DNA of 64,000 bases from Terriglobales bacterium (GCA_035573675.1 DATMAB010000006.1:87157-151156), one strand, 5' to 3'; numbered from the stretch's first letter, positions 1 to 9,124 are shown. Notes: generated by a model not told the origin, from the letters alone. Translations and numbers: made by a program.

Positions 1-1073
1 GGATGCTGCGGCAGGCACGGCAGGCGTTCCAGCAGGCGGGATACGAGGTGCAGTCGCTGCGCATCGCCACGCAGCCCTTCCCGGAGTATGTGCGCGGGCT
101 GTCGCGGGAGGAAGCGCTGGCCTTCTTCAAGGAGTACGACGAGCTGGCGCGCGCCGAGCAGTTCGACCCGGCGATCGGCCCGGCGATGCCGCTGGACTCG
201 GACGATGCGGCGCAGGCCGATCTGCTTGTGGACATCCTGCGCCAGACCAAGCTGTTGAATGCCAGCCTCACGGTGGCCGATGAGCAAGGGGTGCACTGGA
301 GAGGAGTTCGGGCCGCGGCCCGAATCGTCAAGTCGCTCAGCGAAACGTCGCCGCAGGCCAACTTCAACTTTGCGGCCGCGGCGCGCGTCCCCTCGGGCAC
401 GCCGTTTTTCCCCGCCGCGTATCACAACGGCGAAGGACACGAGTTTGCCATCGGCCTGGAGTCAGCCAACGTAGTGGCCGAAGCGCTGGCTTCGTCGCGG
501 GACCCGGAACTGGCACGGCATGCGCTGGAACTGGCGCTCGGGCAATACGCCGACCAGATCGAGCAGGTCGCACTTACCGTGGAACTGCGCACGGGATGGA
601 AGTATGGAGGGCTCGATCTTTCGCCCGCGCCGCTGAAACAGGTCTCGATCGGCGCGGCCATCGAAGGCTTCACCGGCCACCACGTGGGTGCGAGCGGCAC
701 CATGACCGCCGTGGCCGTGATCACCGGCGTGCTGCGCTCGCTGCCGGTGAAGCGCGCCGGTTATTCCGGGCTGATGCTGCCGGTGCTGGAGGACGAAACG
801 CTGGCCCGGCGCTGGAGCGAAGGCGCCATCACGGTGGACGAACTGCTGGCTTACTCGGCGGTGTGCGGCACCGGCCTCGATACCGTCCCGCTACCGGGCG
901 AGATCACGGCCGAGCAACTGGAGCGCATCATCGGCGACATGGCGACCATGGCCGTGCGCTTGCAGAAGCCTCTTTCCGCGCGCCTGATGCCGGTGGCCGG
1001 AAAACGCGCCGGCGACAAGACGGAGTTCAACGATCCGTTCCTGGTGAATGCGGTCTTACAACCGCTGCCTTAA
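1..1073 (+). CDS. DUF711 (UPF0210) family protein, 5' partial
   Basis: The protein resembles the DUF711/UPF0210 family, which has a glycyl-radical-enzyme-like fold and no firmly established biochemical role. Matching features are the GTPFFPAAYH segment, the 'FAIGLESAN' segment and the 'VCGTGLDTVPLPG' segment near the C-terminus. The readable part has 356 residues, while family members are usually above 400. The first ATG lies 3 bases from the window edge, so the true N-terminus is almost certainly outside the window. The gene ends about 100 bp before the convergent anion transporter. Function cannot be inferred from the neighbours. Confidence 0.75.
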   Translation, partial: MLRQARQAFQQAGYEVQSLRIATQPFPEYVRGLSREEALAFFKEYDELARAEQFDPAIGPAMPLDSDDAAQADLLVDILRQTKLLNASLTVADEQGVHWRGVRAAARIVKSLSETSPQANFNFAAAARVPSGTPFFPAAYHNGEGHEFAIGLESANVVAEALASSRDPELARHALELALGQYADQIEQVALTVELRTGWKYGGLDLSPAPLKQVSIGAAIEGFTGHHVGASGTMTAVAVITGVLRSLPVKRAGYSGLMLPVLEDETLARRWSEGAITVDELLAYSAVCGTGLDTVPLPGEITAEQLERIIGDMATMAVRLQKPLSARLMPVAGKRAGDKTEFNDPFLVNAVLQPLP

Positions 1074-1172
1074 GAGGACTCCGCCCAGGATTTGCACCGA
1101 TAACACGGATTTCCAAGCATGAACACTTCGGTTTGCATCGGCGTTCATCTGTGGTGAATCCGCAGCTGTCTC

Positions 1173-2696
1173 TTAACGAAGAAATGGCATCGCCCAGTGG
1201 ACCAGGGCCACGATGACGACGATACCGGCCAGGTCCAGCAACAGGCCGTAGCGGATCATGCGGCCCAGCGGGATGTACCCCGAGCCGTAGACGATGGCGT
1301 TGCACGGGGTGGAAACGGGCAGCATGAAGCCCAGGCTGGCAGCGAAGGTCGCGCCGAGCGCGGGCTCGAGCGGGTCCAGGCCTGAGGCGCGCGCGATGGC
1401 GATGACGACCGGAACGATCATGTTCGCAGAGGCGGTATTCGACGTGGTCTCGGAGAGCAGCACGGCCGCGACCGTGGAAGCGATGAGCAGGCCGAGTGAG
1501 CCGTGCAGAGGCAGCAGGCCGGTGATGCCGCGGCCGACCGCTTCCGCCAATCCGGTCTGGAAGCTGAGCACACCCAGCGCAAAGCCGCCCCCGTAGAGCA
1601 GCACGACGCCCCAGTCGATCTTTACCGCTTCTTCCCAGGTGATGGCGCGGCGATCGCCGTCGCCCGGCAGCAGGAACAGCAGCAGCGCTCCGACCAGAGC
1701 GGCCACGGCTTCCGGCAGGCGCTCGGAGAGCAGGCGGTAGGCCGGGCTGTTCGCACCGGCGAACAAGCCCACGAAACCGGGAACGACCCACAAGGCCACG
1801 GTGACCAGGAAGGCGGCGAAGGTGGACTTCTGCGCGCGCGTCCAGGGTCCGAGCTTCTGCTTTTCGCGATGCAGCATTTGGCTGCCGCCGGGGATTTCCG
1901 CCACGCCCGCGCCGCTCAGGTAGTTCAGGTAGGCGAACAGGAAGAAATAGAGCAGCAGCACGACGGGCGCGCCGATCATCACCCAACGGAAGAAGGGGAA
2001 CTCGACGCCGGCAAGCTGGCGGATGAAGCTGAGGCCGATGAGGTTGGGCGGCGTGCCGATGGGCGTGGCCAGGCCCCCGATGGAGGCCGCGAACGAGGTC
2101 ATGAGCATGAGCCCGGTGGCATAGCGGCGTGCGGAGACGCCGCCCACGCCGTCCGTGTACTCGAACAGGAAGGCCAGAATGGACAAGCCGATGGCGAACA
2201 TCATGGCAGTCGTGGCGGTGTTGGAAATCCACGCCGAGGAAAACGCGGTGACCGCGCCGAAGGCGAACAGGATGCGTCCCGGGCGCGCACCCACCCAGCG
2301 CAGAGAGAGCACGCCGAAAGCCAGCCTGCGGTGCAGGTTGTGGACGAACAGAGCGCGCGCCAGAATGAAGGCGCCGATGAACAGGAACATCAACGGGTCG
2401 GCGAAGGGAGCGAACACGTCCTTGGCGGGCGCCACCTCGAGCAGCACGCAGGCCGCGGCGCCGGCCAGCGCCGTCACGGGCAGCGGCAGTGCCTCGCTCA
2501 TCCAGAGCACGACCACCGCCACCATCACCGCCGCCAGACGGTGCGCCTCGGGCGGAAGATTCGGGAAGGGCGCGAGCAGCACCGCGAGAAACGCGGCCGG
2601 CGCCAGCCACAGGCCGACGCGGCGGCGCAGGCGCTCGAAGCGCATTTCGCCGGCGCTCAGCTTTTCCAGCGCGTGATGTGGAGGATCCACGGCCAC
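1173..2696 (-). CDS. SLC13/DASS-family anion:Na+ symporter-like permease
   Basis: This is a polytopic inner-membrane protein of 507 residues, the normal length for divalent anion:sodium symporters (dicarboxylate, citrate or sulfate carriers). Two SNT signature motifs that define the DASS family are visible: 'AWISNTATTAMM' in the N-terminal half and 'SETTSNTASANMIVP' in the C-terminal half. A conserved 'IGGLATPIGTPPN' follows the first. The protein probably imports a di- or tricarboxylate, but the substrate cannot be read from sequence. An ATG 17 codons downstream (MRFERL) is an alternative start. The gene is divergent from the purine permease, with a short intergenic region. Confidence 0.88.
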   Translation of the reverse strand: MAVDPPHHALEKLSAGEMRFERLRRRVGLWLAPAAFLAVLLAPFPNLPPEAHRLAAVMVAVVVLWMSEALPLPVTALAGAAACVLLEVAPAKDVFAPFADPLMFLFIGAFILARALFVHNLHRRLAFGVLSLRWVGARPGRILFAFGAVTAFSSAWISNTATTAMMFAIGLSILAFLFEYTDGVGGVSARRYATGLMLMTSFAASIGGLATPIGTPPNLIGLSFIRQLAGVEFPFFRWVMIGAPVVLLLYFFLFAYLNYLSGAGVAEIPGGSQMLHREKQKLGPWTRAQKSTFAAFLVTVALWVVPGFVGLFAGANSPAYRLLSERLPEAVAALVGALLLFLLPGDGDRRAITWEEAVKIDWGVVLLYGGGFALGVLSFQTGLAEAVGRGITGLLPLHGSLGLLIASTVAAVLLSETTSNTASANMIVPVVIAIARASGLDPLEPALGATFAASLGFMLPVSTPCNAIVYGSGYIPLGRMIRYGLLLDLAGIVVIVALVHWAMPFLR

Positions 2697-2737
2697 GGGC
2701 GAGCAAGGTAAACGGCGCAGGAGCGGGACGTCAAACG

Positions 2738-2752
2738 GCGGACATTGTCCGC
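2738..2752. promoter_or_regulatory. Short perfect palindrome between divergent transporter genes
   Basis: GCGGAC-ATT-GTCCGC is a 6-bp perfect inverted repeat with a 3-base centre. It lies in the short divergent region between the DASS transporter and the NCS2 permease. It could be an operator for one or both genes, or chance in a GC-rich sequence. No regulator gene is adjacent. Confidence 0.25.
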
Positions 2753-2789
2753 TTATGAAGATGAATGGCCTGCTCGGGGGTAGGGTTCA

Positions 2790-4160
2790 GTGTTGGGGAA
2801 TCGGTTTCCACTTCGGTATATTTTCCCGGCCCGGGGAGAGACGCCCATCGGCGACCGCATCCGCAGATACTTCGAGTTCGAAGCACACCGCACGGACTTC
2901 CGCCGCGAGGTGCTCGGCGGGGTGACCACGTTTCTGACGATGTCCTACATCGTCGTGGTGAATCCTGCGATTTTGAGCGCGGCGGGCATTCCGGCGGGTC
3001 CTTCGGCGGAGGCCACCATTCTGACCGCCATCTTCGGCACGCTGCTGATGGGCCTGTACGCACGGCGGCCGTTCGCGGTGGCTCCGTACATGGGCGAGAA
3101 CGCGTTCATCGCGTTCACCGTGGTGGGCCTGCTGCACTTCTCCTGGCAGGCGGCGCTGGGCGCGGTGTTCCTGGGCGGCGTGCTGTTCATCCTGCTCACG
3201 GTAATGCGGGTGCGGCAGTGGCTGGTGAGCGCCGTGCCGCCCACGCTGCGCTACAGCTTTGCGGTGGGTGTGGGACTGTTCATGACCTTCATCGGGCTGA
3301 ACGTCAGCGGGATCGTGAAGCTGGGAACGCCGGGCGCGCCGGTGCACATCGGCGACCTGCGCTCGGCCGCTCTGCTGGTTTCCGTTTTCAGCTTCCTGCT
3401 GATGGCGGTGCTGATGATCCGCCGCGCCCCGGGCGCCATCCTGTTGGGCATCCTGGGAAGCACCGTGGTGTCCTACGTAGCGGGAGTGGCTGCGCCTCCG
3501 GAAAAGGTGCTGAGCATGCCGCCGAGTTTGGAACCGATCTTCCTGAAGATGGACCTGGCAGGCGCGCTCGACCTGGGCTTCTTTGCCGTGGTGCTGACGG
3601 TGTTCGTGATGTCATTCGTGGACACGATGGGCACGCTGATCGGGGTGGCGGCGCGCGCGGGCTTCCTGGACGCCGAAGGCGACCTGCCGCAGATCGAGCG
3701 CCCCATGCTGGTGGACGCGCTGGCCACCACGTTCGCCGCCGCGGCAGGCACGACCACGGCGGGCGCGTACATCGAATCGGCGACGGGCGTGGAAGCGGGC
3801 GGGCGCACGGGCTTTTCTGCGGTGATTACCGCCGGGCTGTTCGGGTTGACCCTGTTCTTCTCGCCCTTTGTCGCGGCCATTCCGCCGCAGGCCTACGGGC
3901 CGGCGTTGATCATCGTGGGCCTGCTGATGCTGGAGCCTATCACGCGCATCAACTTCGGCGACCTGACCGAACTGATCCCGGCGTTCGCCGTGGTCACACT
4001 CATGAGTTTCACCTACAACCTGGGCATCGGGATCACCGCCGGGTTCGTGCTCTATCCCTTCGCGAAGCTGGTGGCCGGACGGAGCCGCGAAGTGCGTTCG
4101 GGAATGTGGGTGCTGGGGGCGCTGTCGCTGCTGTTCTACGTCTTCTACCCGTACGGGTAG
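2790..4160 (+). CDS. NCS2-family purine permease (AzgA/PbuG type)
   Basis: The protein has 456 residues with about 12-14 membrane segments. It matches the AzgA/PbuG branch of nucleobase-cation symporters for guanine, hypoxanthine or adenine. Diagnostic segments are 'REVLGGVTTFLTMSYIVVVNP' at the N-terminus, 'APYMGENAFIAF', and 'SFVDTMGTLIGVA' followed by 'GTTTAGAYIESATGVEAGGRTG'. It would act in purine salvage at the inner membrane, together with apt, which is encoded elsewhere in the window. I see no purine riboswitch upstream. The start may be a few codons further in, because the conserved part begins near residue 27. Confidence 0.88.
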   Translation: MLGNRFPLRYIFPARGETPIGDRIRRYFEFEAHRTDFRREVLGGVTTFLTMSYIVVVNPAILSAAGIPAGPSAEATILTAIFGTLLMGLYARRPFAVAPYMGENAFIAFTVVGLLHFSWQAALGAVFLGGVLFILLTVMRVRQWLVSAVPPTLRYSFAVGVGLFMTFIGLNVSGIVKLGTPGAPVHIGDLRSAALLVSVFSFLLMAVLMIRRAPGAILLGILGSTVVSYVAGVAAPPEKVLSMPPSLEPIFLKMDLAGALDLGFFAVVLTVFVMSFVDTMGTLIGVAARAGFLDAEGDLPQIERPMLVDALATTFAAAAGTTTAGAYIESATGVEAGGRTGFSAVITAGLFGLTLFFSPFVAAIPPQAYGPALIIVGLLMLEPITRINFGDLTELIPAFAVVTLMSFTYNLGIGITAGFVLYPFAKLVAGRSREVRSGMWVLGALSLLFYVFYPYG

Positions 4161-4212
4161 AAGACGGCGGTTAGCGGTCAGCAGTCAGCTCTTAGCTTTT
4201 GGCTCTTGGCTG
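4158..4212. repeat. Heptamer array after the NCS2 permease stop codon
   Basis: Six 7-bp units follow the permease stop TAG: TTAGCGG, TCAGCAG, TCAGCTC, TTAGCTT, TTGGCTC, TTGGCTG (4171-4212). The array is visibly lower in GC than its surroundings. It belongs to the dispersed heptamer family described in the findings. Confidence 0.75.
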
Positions 4213-4266
4213 AGGCAGTCCCAGCGTTGCGCCTAGTGGTAAGCTTTGGAGCCTTAAACTCACGCG

Positions 4267-5058
4267 GTGCGAGGTGCAGGAATGGCTGCTGGCGACGACA
4301 AGTTCTACCGGCCCCGGATCCTGGAACGCAAGGACTTTGCTCCCGACCTATGGAGCATCCGCGTTGATCCGGGCGGCGAATTCAAGTTCGCCGCGGGCCA
4401 GTACGCCACGCTGGCCGTGCAGACCGAACAGAAGCTGGTGCAGCGGCCGTACTCCATCGTCTCCTCGCCGTACGAGAAGGAGATCGAGTTTTTCTTCGAA
4501 CTGGTGCCGCAGGGTGAGCTGACGCCGCTGCTCTACAAGCTGCAGCCGGGCGATGAAGTGCTGATGCGCAAGGCCGCAAAGGGCCACTTCACCATCGACT
4601 TCAAGAGCGGGCGCACCAGCCACCTGCTGCTGTGCACGGTAACGGGCATGGCGCCCTACGTCAGCTACCTGAGGACGCTCTATCGCGATTGGAAGGAGGG
4701 CAAGTATCCGGAGCCGCATCGCTTCTTCCTGGTGAGCGGAGCCAGCCGGTCGTGGGAGATGGGTTATCGCGGGGAGACGGAAAAGATCGCCGGCGAAGTG
4801 CCGTGGCTGGAAGCCGTGCACACCATCAGCCGTCCGTGGGAGGACCCGGAATGGAAGGGCGAAACCGGCCGCGTGGATGATCTGATCCGCAAGTACACCG
4901 ATCTGTGGCAGCTCGATCCGGCGAAGACGACCGCCTATCTCTGCGGACATCCGGACATGATCGAGAACGGCAAGGGCATCCTCAAGCGCAAGGGTTTCGC
5001 CAAGGAAGCGATGAAGGAAGAGGTGTACTTCATTCCCGGCAAGGGTGGCGGGACGTAG
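4267..5058 (+). CDS. Ferredoxin--NADP+ reductase-like FAD oxidoreductase
   Basis: The length of 263 residues fits the compact bacterial FNR (Fpr) class. The N-terminal half is an FAD-binding barrel with RPYSIVSSP, the flavin-contacting motif, and 'GELTPLL'. The C-terminal half is a NAD(P)-binding domain with 'TVTGMAPYVSYLR' and 'TTAYLCGHPDMIENG', where the cytoplasmic family usually has YLCGxPxM. The enzyme would move electrons between NADPH and ferredoxin or flavodoxin. An internal ATG at codon 6 (MAAGDD) is an equally good start. The C-terminus ends in a Gly-rich tail rather than the usual aromatic residue. Confidence 0.82.
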   Translation: MRGAGMAAGDDKFYRPRILERKDFAPDLWSIRVDPGGEFKFAAGQYATLAVQTEQKLVQRPYSIVSSPYEKEIEFFFELVPQGELTPLLYKLQPGDEVLMRKAAKGHFTIDFKSGRTSHLLLCTVTGMAPYVSYLRTLYRDWKEGKYPEPHRFFLVSGASRSWEMGYRGETEKIAGEVPWLEAVHTISRPWEDPEWKGETGRVDDLIRKYTDLWQLDPAKTTAYLCGHPDMIENGKGILKRKGFAKEAMKEEVYFIPGKGGGT

Positions 5059-5118
5059 AGCGGGCAGGTGCGCGCCGAAGGTGCAAGGCTGCGGCCGCGC
5101 CTGCTATAAGGTTGGGCC

Positions 5119-6018
5119 ATGGCCAGGGCCCTGAAGCGAATCGCGCGCCGCAACGGGTTCCTGTACGTGCTGTACAACATCCCGCGGCTGCTGAAGGGGT
5201 ATTACCCCATCTTCCTCGACTACGCGGTGCGGCCGGTGCCGCGCTACGGTTACGGTCGGCCTCCGCACCCGCAGCTCTACGCGCTGTTCTCCCAAGAGAA
5301 GGCGCGCTATCGTGAGATGCTGCGTGGTTTCCTCGCCTTGGAGCCGTTCCTGGTGAAGATTCCTCTCCGAGCGGAGAAGCATTCGACCGAGCCCTGCTGG
5401 ATCAACAACTGGCTGGACGGGTTGGATACCCTGGCCCTGTATGCGCTGGTGGCGCAGCGCAAGCCGGCACGCTACATGGAAGTCGGCTCGGGCTATTCGA
5501 CCAAAGTAGTGCGCCGCGCCCTCCGCGATCACGGGCTGGGGACGCGGGTGACGTCGATCGATCCGCGGCCACGCGCCGAGATCGACGCCCTGTGCGACGA
5601 GGTGATCCGTCACGGCCTGGAAGATGTGGAACTGGCGCGTTTCGACGAGCTCGGCCGAGGCGACATGCTGTTCGTGGACGGCTCGCACCGCAGCTTCATG
5701 AACTCCGATGTGACGGTGTTCTTTCTCGACGTGTTGCCGCGGCTGAAACCGGGCGTGCTGGTGCACGTTCACGACATCGACCTGCCGTACGACTACATGC
5801 CGGAACGCGCGGAGTGGTACTACTCGGAACAGTATCTGCTGGCGGCCAGCCTGCTTGCGGGGCACCAGGATTACAGCATCGTGCTGCCCAATGCGTTCAT
5901 CAGTAAGGAGCCGGACGTGATGGAAGTGTTGCAGTCCTTCTGGTCGCGGCCGGAGCTGGCGGGCGTCGCGCCGAAAGGCGTCTCCTTCTGGCTGGAAACG
6001 CGCACGAAGACGGAGTAA
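5119..6018 (+). CDS. Class I SAM-dependent methyltransferase-like protein
   Basis: The 299-residue protein has a Rossmann-type SAM-binding start at 'ARYMEVGSGYSTKVVRRAL' (about residues 118-136), followed by 'VTSIDPRP' and 'GDMLFVDGSHRS', as in the Methyltransf_24 group. The 'HVHDIDLPYDYMPE' segment after strand 5 resembles members that act on sugars or small metabolites. The first 100 residues are basic and specific to this subgroup. The substrate is unknown. The gene starts 60 bp after the FNR-like gene on the same strand and may be cotranscribed with it and the aminotransferase downstream. Confidence 0.7.
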   Translation: MARALKRIARRNGFLYVLYNIPRLLKGYYPIFLDYAVRPVPRYGYGRPPHPQLYALFSQEKARYREMLRGFLALEPFLVKIPLRAEKHSTEPCWINNWLDGLDTLALYALVAQRKPARYMEVGSGYSTKVVRRALRDHGLGTRVTSIDPRPRAEIDALCDEVIRHGLEDVELARFDELGRGDMLFVDGSHRSFMNSDVTVFFLDVLPRLKPGVLVHVHDIDLPYDYMPERAEWYYSEQYLLAASLLAGHQDYSIVLPNAFISKEPDVMEVLQSFWSRPELAGVAPKGVSFWLETRTKTE

Positions 6019-6030
6019 TCAAGACCCATC

Positions 6031-7233
6031 ATGTCCACGAAGAGTCCGGTCTCCACCAAGCGGATGGTCAGCGAGAAAGCGGAGCGGTTTACCGAGAGCG
6101 TGATCCGCGAGATGACGCGCCAGGCGATGCTCCACGGCGCGGTGAACCTGGCGCAGGGATTTCCGGATTTTGCGGCGCCGGAGCAAGTGAAGCGTGCGGC
6201 ACAGCAGGCCATCGCGGCGGACATCAACCAATACGCCATCACCTGGGGCGCGAAGAGCCTCCGCCAGGCGATTGCGCGGCAGATGCAGGCGTGGCAGGGA
6301 TTGGAGGTCGATCCGGAACGCGAGATCACGGTGTGCTGCGGCTCGACCGAGGCCATGATCGCCTCCCTGATGGCGGTGACCAACCCGGGCGATGAGGTGG
6401 TAATCTTCGAGCCCTTCTACGAGAACTACGGGCCGGACGCCATCCTCTCCGGCGCCCAGCCCCGGTTCGTGAAACTGCGTCCGCCGGAGGATCCTGCGGG
6501 CGAATGGACGTTCGACCGCGAGGAGCTGCGCGCGGCCTTCAACGAGCGCACCAAAGCCGTCATCGTCAACACGCCCAACAATCCCACCGGCAAGGTGTTC
6601 ACGCACGCGGAGCTGGAGTTCATCCGCGACCTGTGCGTGGAGTTCGACGCGCTGGCGCTCACCGACGAGATCTACGAACACATCCTGTACGACGGGCGGG
6701 AGCACATCTCCATCGCGCGGCTGGAGGGCATGCGCGACCGCACCGTGACCATCAACGGGATGTCGAAAACCTACAGCGTCACCGGCTGGCGGGTCGGCTG
6801 GGCGGTCGCGGCGCCGCACTTGACTGGCGCCATCCGCAAAGTGCACGACTTCCTCACCGTGGGTGCAGCCGCACCGCTGCAGGAGGCCGGCGCTGCGGCG
6901 CTGGCTCTGCCGGCGACGTACTATCAGGAGCTGGCGGCTGCGTACCGGGCGCGGCGGGAGCGGATGCTGGCGGCGCTCCACCAGGCGGGCTTCCTCGCCT
7001 ACGTGCCGCGCGGCGCGTACTACATCATGACCGACATCCGCAGCTTCGGCTTCCCGGACGATGTGGCCTTTGCCCGCTACCTGGTGGAAGAGGCCGGGGT
7101 GGCGGTGGTGCCCGGCTCCAGCTTCTACAACCATCCGCGCGACGGCGCCCAGCAGGTCCGCTTCGCCTTCTGCAAGAAGGACGCGACCCTGGACGAAGCG
7201 GGAAAGCGGCTGCTGAAGCTCGCGAAGGAGTAG
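6031..7233 (+). CDS. Class I/II PLP-dependent aminotransferase
   Basis: The 400-residue fold-type I aminotransferase has the PLP Lys at residue 246 in 'GMSKTYSVTGWRVGW'. It also has NTPNNPTGKV with the conserved Asn, 'LTDEIYEHILYDG' with the cofactor Asp, and a C-terminal Arg in 'QVRFAFCKKD'. 'NLAQGFPDF' near residue 40 and the overall pattern resemble kynurenine/glutamine transaminase K or methionine aminotransferases rather than AspC. The ATG is 12 bp after the preceding stop. The stop TAG is followed directly by a heptamer array and then the EVE gene. Confidence 0.86.
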   Translation: MSTKSPVSTKRMVSEKAERFTESVIREMTRQAMLHGAVNLAQGFPDFAAPEQVKRAAQQAIAADINQYAITWGAKSLRQAIARQMQAWQGLEVDPEREITVCCGSTEAMIASLMAVTNPGDEVVIFEPFYENYGPDAILSGAQPRFVKLRPPEDPAGEWTFDREELRAAFNERTKAVIVNTPNNPTGKVFTHAELEFIRDLCVEFDALALTDEIYEHILYDGREHISIARLEGMRDRTVTINGMSKTYSVTGWRVGWAVAAPHLTGAIRKVHDFLTVGAAAPLQEAGAAALALPATYYQELAAAYRARRERMLAALHQAGFLAYVPRGAYYIMTDIRSFGFPDDVAFARYLVEEAGVAVVPGSSFYNHPRDGAQQVRFAFCKKDATLDEAGKRLLKLAKE

Positions 7234-7268
7234 GAATTTGTCATTGTGAATTTGTAATTGGTAATTTC
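7231..7268. repeat. Heptamer array between aminotransferase and EVE genes
   Basis: Five consecutive 7-bp units, GAATTTG, TCATTGT, GAATTTG, TAATTGG and TAATTTC (7234-7268), start at the first base after the aminotransferase stop TAG. They end 5 bp before the EVE start codon. The A+T richness is in strong contrast to both flanking genes. Confidence 0.75.
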
Positions 7269-7273
7269 TCTCC

Positions 7274-7657
7274 ATGCCCTATCTATTGAAAACCGAACCG
7301 TCGGAGTATTCCTTCGACGACCTGGTGCGCGACAAGAAGACGCTGTGGGACGGCGTGACCAATCCGGTGGCGTTGAAGAACCTGCGCGCCATGAAGCCGG
7401 GCGAGAAGCTGGTGATCTATCACACCGGCGATGAGAAGCGCGCCGTCGGAACGGCTTCGGTGGCGAAGGTGGACGCAAGCGACCCGAAGTCCCCGCAAGT
7501 CATCATTGCGGCGGGACAGCCTCTCAAGACGCCGGTGACGCTGGCCGAGGTCAAGGGAAGCCGGCTGTTCGCCGACTCGCCGTTGGTGCGGCAGGGCCGG
7601 CTCTCCGTAGTTCCGCTGAGCGGAGCGCAATACAAGTTCCTGACAGGAGCCCAGTGA
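7274..7657 (+). CDS. EVE domain-containing protein
   Basis: This 127-residue protein consists of a single EVE domain, a PUA/YTH-like fold that reads modified bases in nucleic acid. Diagnostic parts are 'YLLKTEPSEYSFDDL' at the N-terminus, 'LWDGVTNPVALKNLRAMKPGE' and 'VIYHTGDEKRAVGTA'. The family is known for binding 5-methyl- and 5-hydroxymethyl-cytosine and is often linked to restriction systems. No restriction genes are visible here. Its stop overlaps the next start in a TGATG arrangement, so the two genes are probably translationally coupled. Confidence 0.85.
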   Translation: MPYLLKTEPSEYSFDDLVRDKKTLWDGVTNPVALKNLRAMKPGEKLVIYHTGDEKRAVGTASVAKVDASDPKSPQVIIAAGQPLKTPVTLAEVKGSRLFADSPLVRQGRLSVVPLSGAQYKFLTGAQ

Positions 7658-8652
7658 TGCGTCCGTACGGGTTGGCTTTCATTCTTCTGATGGCGACTGC
7701 CGCGCTGTTCGCCGCGGCGCCGGCAGGCGAAATCGAAGTTCAGATAAAGGAGTGGGACGTGCCGACACCCTCGTCGCGCCCTCACGATCCCGCGGTCGCG
7801 CCCGATGGCGCGCTCTGGTACACCGGCCAGAACGCGAACACGCTGGGACGGCTGGATCCCAAGACGGGCGCCATCCGCGAGTACGCCATGAAGACGCCGC
7901 AGTCGGGTCCGCATGGCCTGGTAGCCGACGCCGAGGGCAACATCTGGTACACGGGCAATTACAAGGCGCACGTCGGCAAGCTCGACGCGAAGACCGGCAC
8001 GGTGACCGAGTACGCGATGCCGGATGCGCGCGCGGTGGATCCGCACACGCCCATCCTCGACCAGAAAGGCGTGCTGTGGTTCACGGTGCAGCGCGGGAAC
8101 ATGGTCGGGCGCCTCGACCCGAGAACAGGCAAGGTGGAACTGCGCGAATCGCCCACGACGAATTCGCGCCCCTACGGGATCGTGGTGAACTCGAAGGGCG
8201 TTCCGTTTTTCTGCGAGTTCAACACCAACAAGCTGGCCAGCATCGATCCGGCGACCATGAAGATCACCGAGTACACGCTGCCGGAGGGGGCGCGGCCGCG
8301 GCGTCTGGCCGTCGCTTCGGACGATACCCTCTATTACACCGACTACGCGCGTGGCTACCTGGGTCACCTGGATCCGAAGACCGGCAAGGTCGAGGAGTGG
8401 CCCACGCCCGGCCAGCCCATGCCCAATCCGTACGGGATCGCCATCACGCCGGACGGGATGGTATGGTTCAGCGAAGCCGGGGTCAGCCCGAACACCTTGG
8501 TGCGCTTCGATCCGCGGACGAAGACGTTCCGTAGCTGGCCGATTCCTTCGGGCGGCGGCGTGGTGCGTCACATGGTCGCGACTCCGGACGGGAAACTCTA
8601 TCTGGCGTGCAGCGGGGTGAACAAGGTGGCGGTGGTCGAGGTCCGTCAGTAG
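7657..8652 (+). CDS. Virginiamycin B lyase-like secreted beta-propeller (Vgb/NHL-like)
   Basis: The 331-residue protein starts with a signal peptide (RPYGLAFILLMATAALFAAAP). It is followed by about six or seven propeller blades with repeated 'LDPKTG', 'PYGI' and 'LWYTG/WFSE' motifs, as in streptogramin B lyase (Vgb) and related propellers. True Vgb linearises streptogramin B antibiotics. Environmental homologues have mostly unknown substrates, so the resistance role is only a possibility. The ATG at 7657 overlaps the EVE stop; a GTG one codon earlier is also possible. The 3' end overlaps the convergent NTF2-like gene by 7 bp. Confidence 0.72.
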   Translation: MRPYGLAFILLMATAALFAAAPAGEIEVQIKEWDVPTPSSRPHDPAVAPDGALWYTGQNANTLGRLDPKTGAIREYAMKTPQSGPHGLVADAEGNIWYTGNYKAHVGKLDAKTGTVTEYAMPDARAVDPHTPILDQKGVLWFTVQRGNMVGRLDPRTGKVELRESPTTNSRPYGIVVNSKGVPFFCEFNTNKLASIDPATMKITEYTLPEGARPRRLAVASDDTLYYTDYARGYLGHLDPKTGKVEEWPTPGQPMPNPYGIAITPDGMVWFSEAGVSPNTLVRFDPRTKTFRSWPIPSGGGVVRHMVATPDGKLYLACSGVNKVAVVEVRQ

Positions 8653-9053
8653 CGCGTGACGCCCATGACCTTCCACACCGGTTCGTTGTCGGCATAGACG
8701 CGCCACTCCGCCACCAGGCCCTCGCGGACGACGGCCAGCCAGGCCGCGGGAATCTCCCACTGCCGCGCTGGATCCAGGTCACCCTGAACGGCGTACGTGC
8801 CACGAGCGTTGCCGATCAGGGCCGCGGCATCACCGCGCTCGAAGCTGTACTCCACGATGATGGTGTAATCAGGGAACCAGGCGAAGTAGGTGCGCCAAGG
8901 CTCGCGCATGTTGTCGCGTCCGCGCACTTCGTTGCCCAGCCCGTCCACGAAGCGATGGTCCTCGGTCATGAGAACACACATGGCCTCCACGTCGTGGCGG
9001 TTGATGTGCTCGACGAACTGCAGGGCGATACGGAGAGAATCCGGTTGATCCAT
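8646..9053 (-). CDS. SnoaL/NTF2-like small protein
   Basis: This 135-residue protein has the cone-shaped NTF2/SnoaL pattern: 'ALQFVEHINRHDVEAMCVLMTEDHRFVDGLG', 'WRTYFAWFPDYTIIVEYSFERGDAAALIGNARGTY' and 'AAWLAVVREGLVAEWRVYADNEP'. Family members are ligand-binding proteins or small enzymes such as polyketide cyclases. The precise role cannot be inferred. I chose the ATG at 9053 over the GTG three codons upstream. The gene is convergent with the Vgb-like gene. Confidence 0.7.
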   Translation of the reverse strand: MDQPDSLRIALQFVEHINRHDVEAMCVLMTEDHRFVDGLGNEVRGRDNMREPWRTYFAWFPDYTIIVEYSFERGDAAALIGNARGTYAVQGDLDPARQWEIPAAWLAVVREGLVAEWRVYADNEPVWKVMGVTRY

Positions 9054-9124
9054 CGCGTGCACAAGAATGCGGCACGGAGCCTGCGTTGTCCAGCTTCCGC
9101 GGCGGGTGATAGATTGCGAAGGCC

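Noticed and set aside
2700..2789. Purine riboswitch upstream of the NCS2 permease
   Set aside because: The leader is too short and GC-rich and lacks the conserved core of the purine aptamer; only a small palindrome is present.
7657..8652. Firm call of a streptogramin B resistance gene
   Set aside because: The propeller resembles Vgb, but many secreted homologues have other roles and no resistance context is present.
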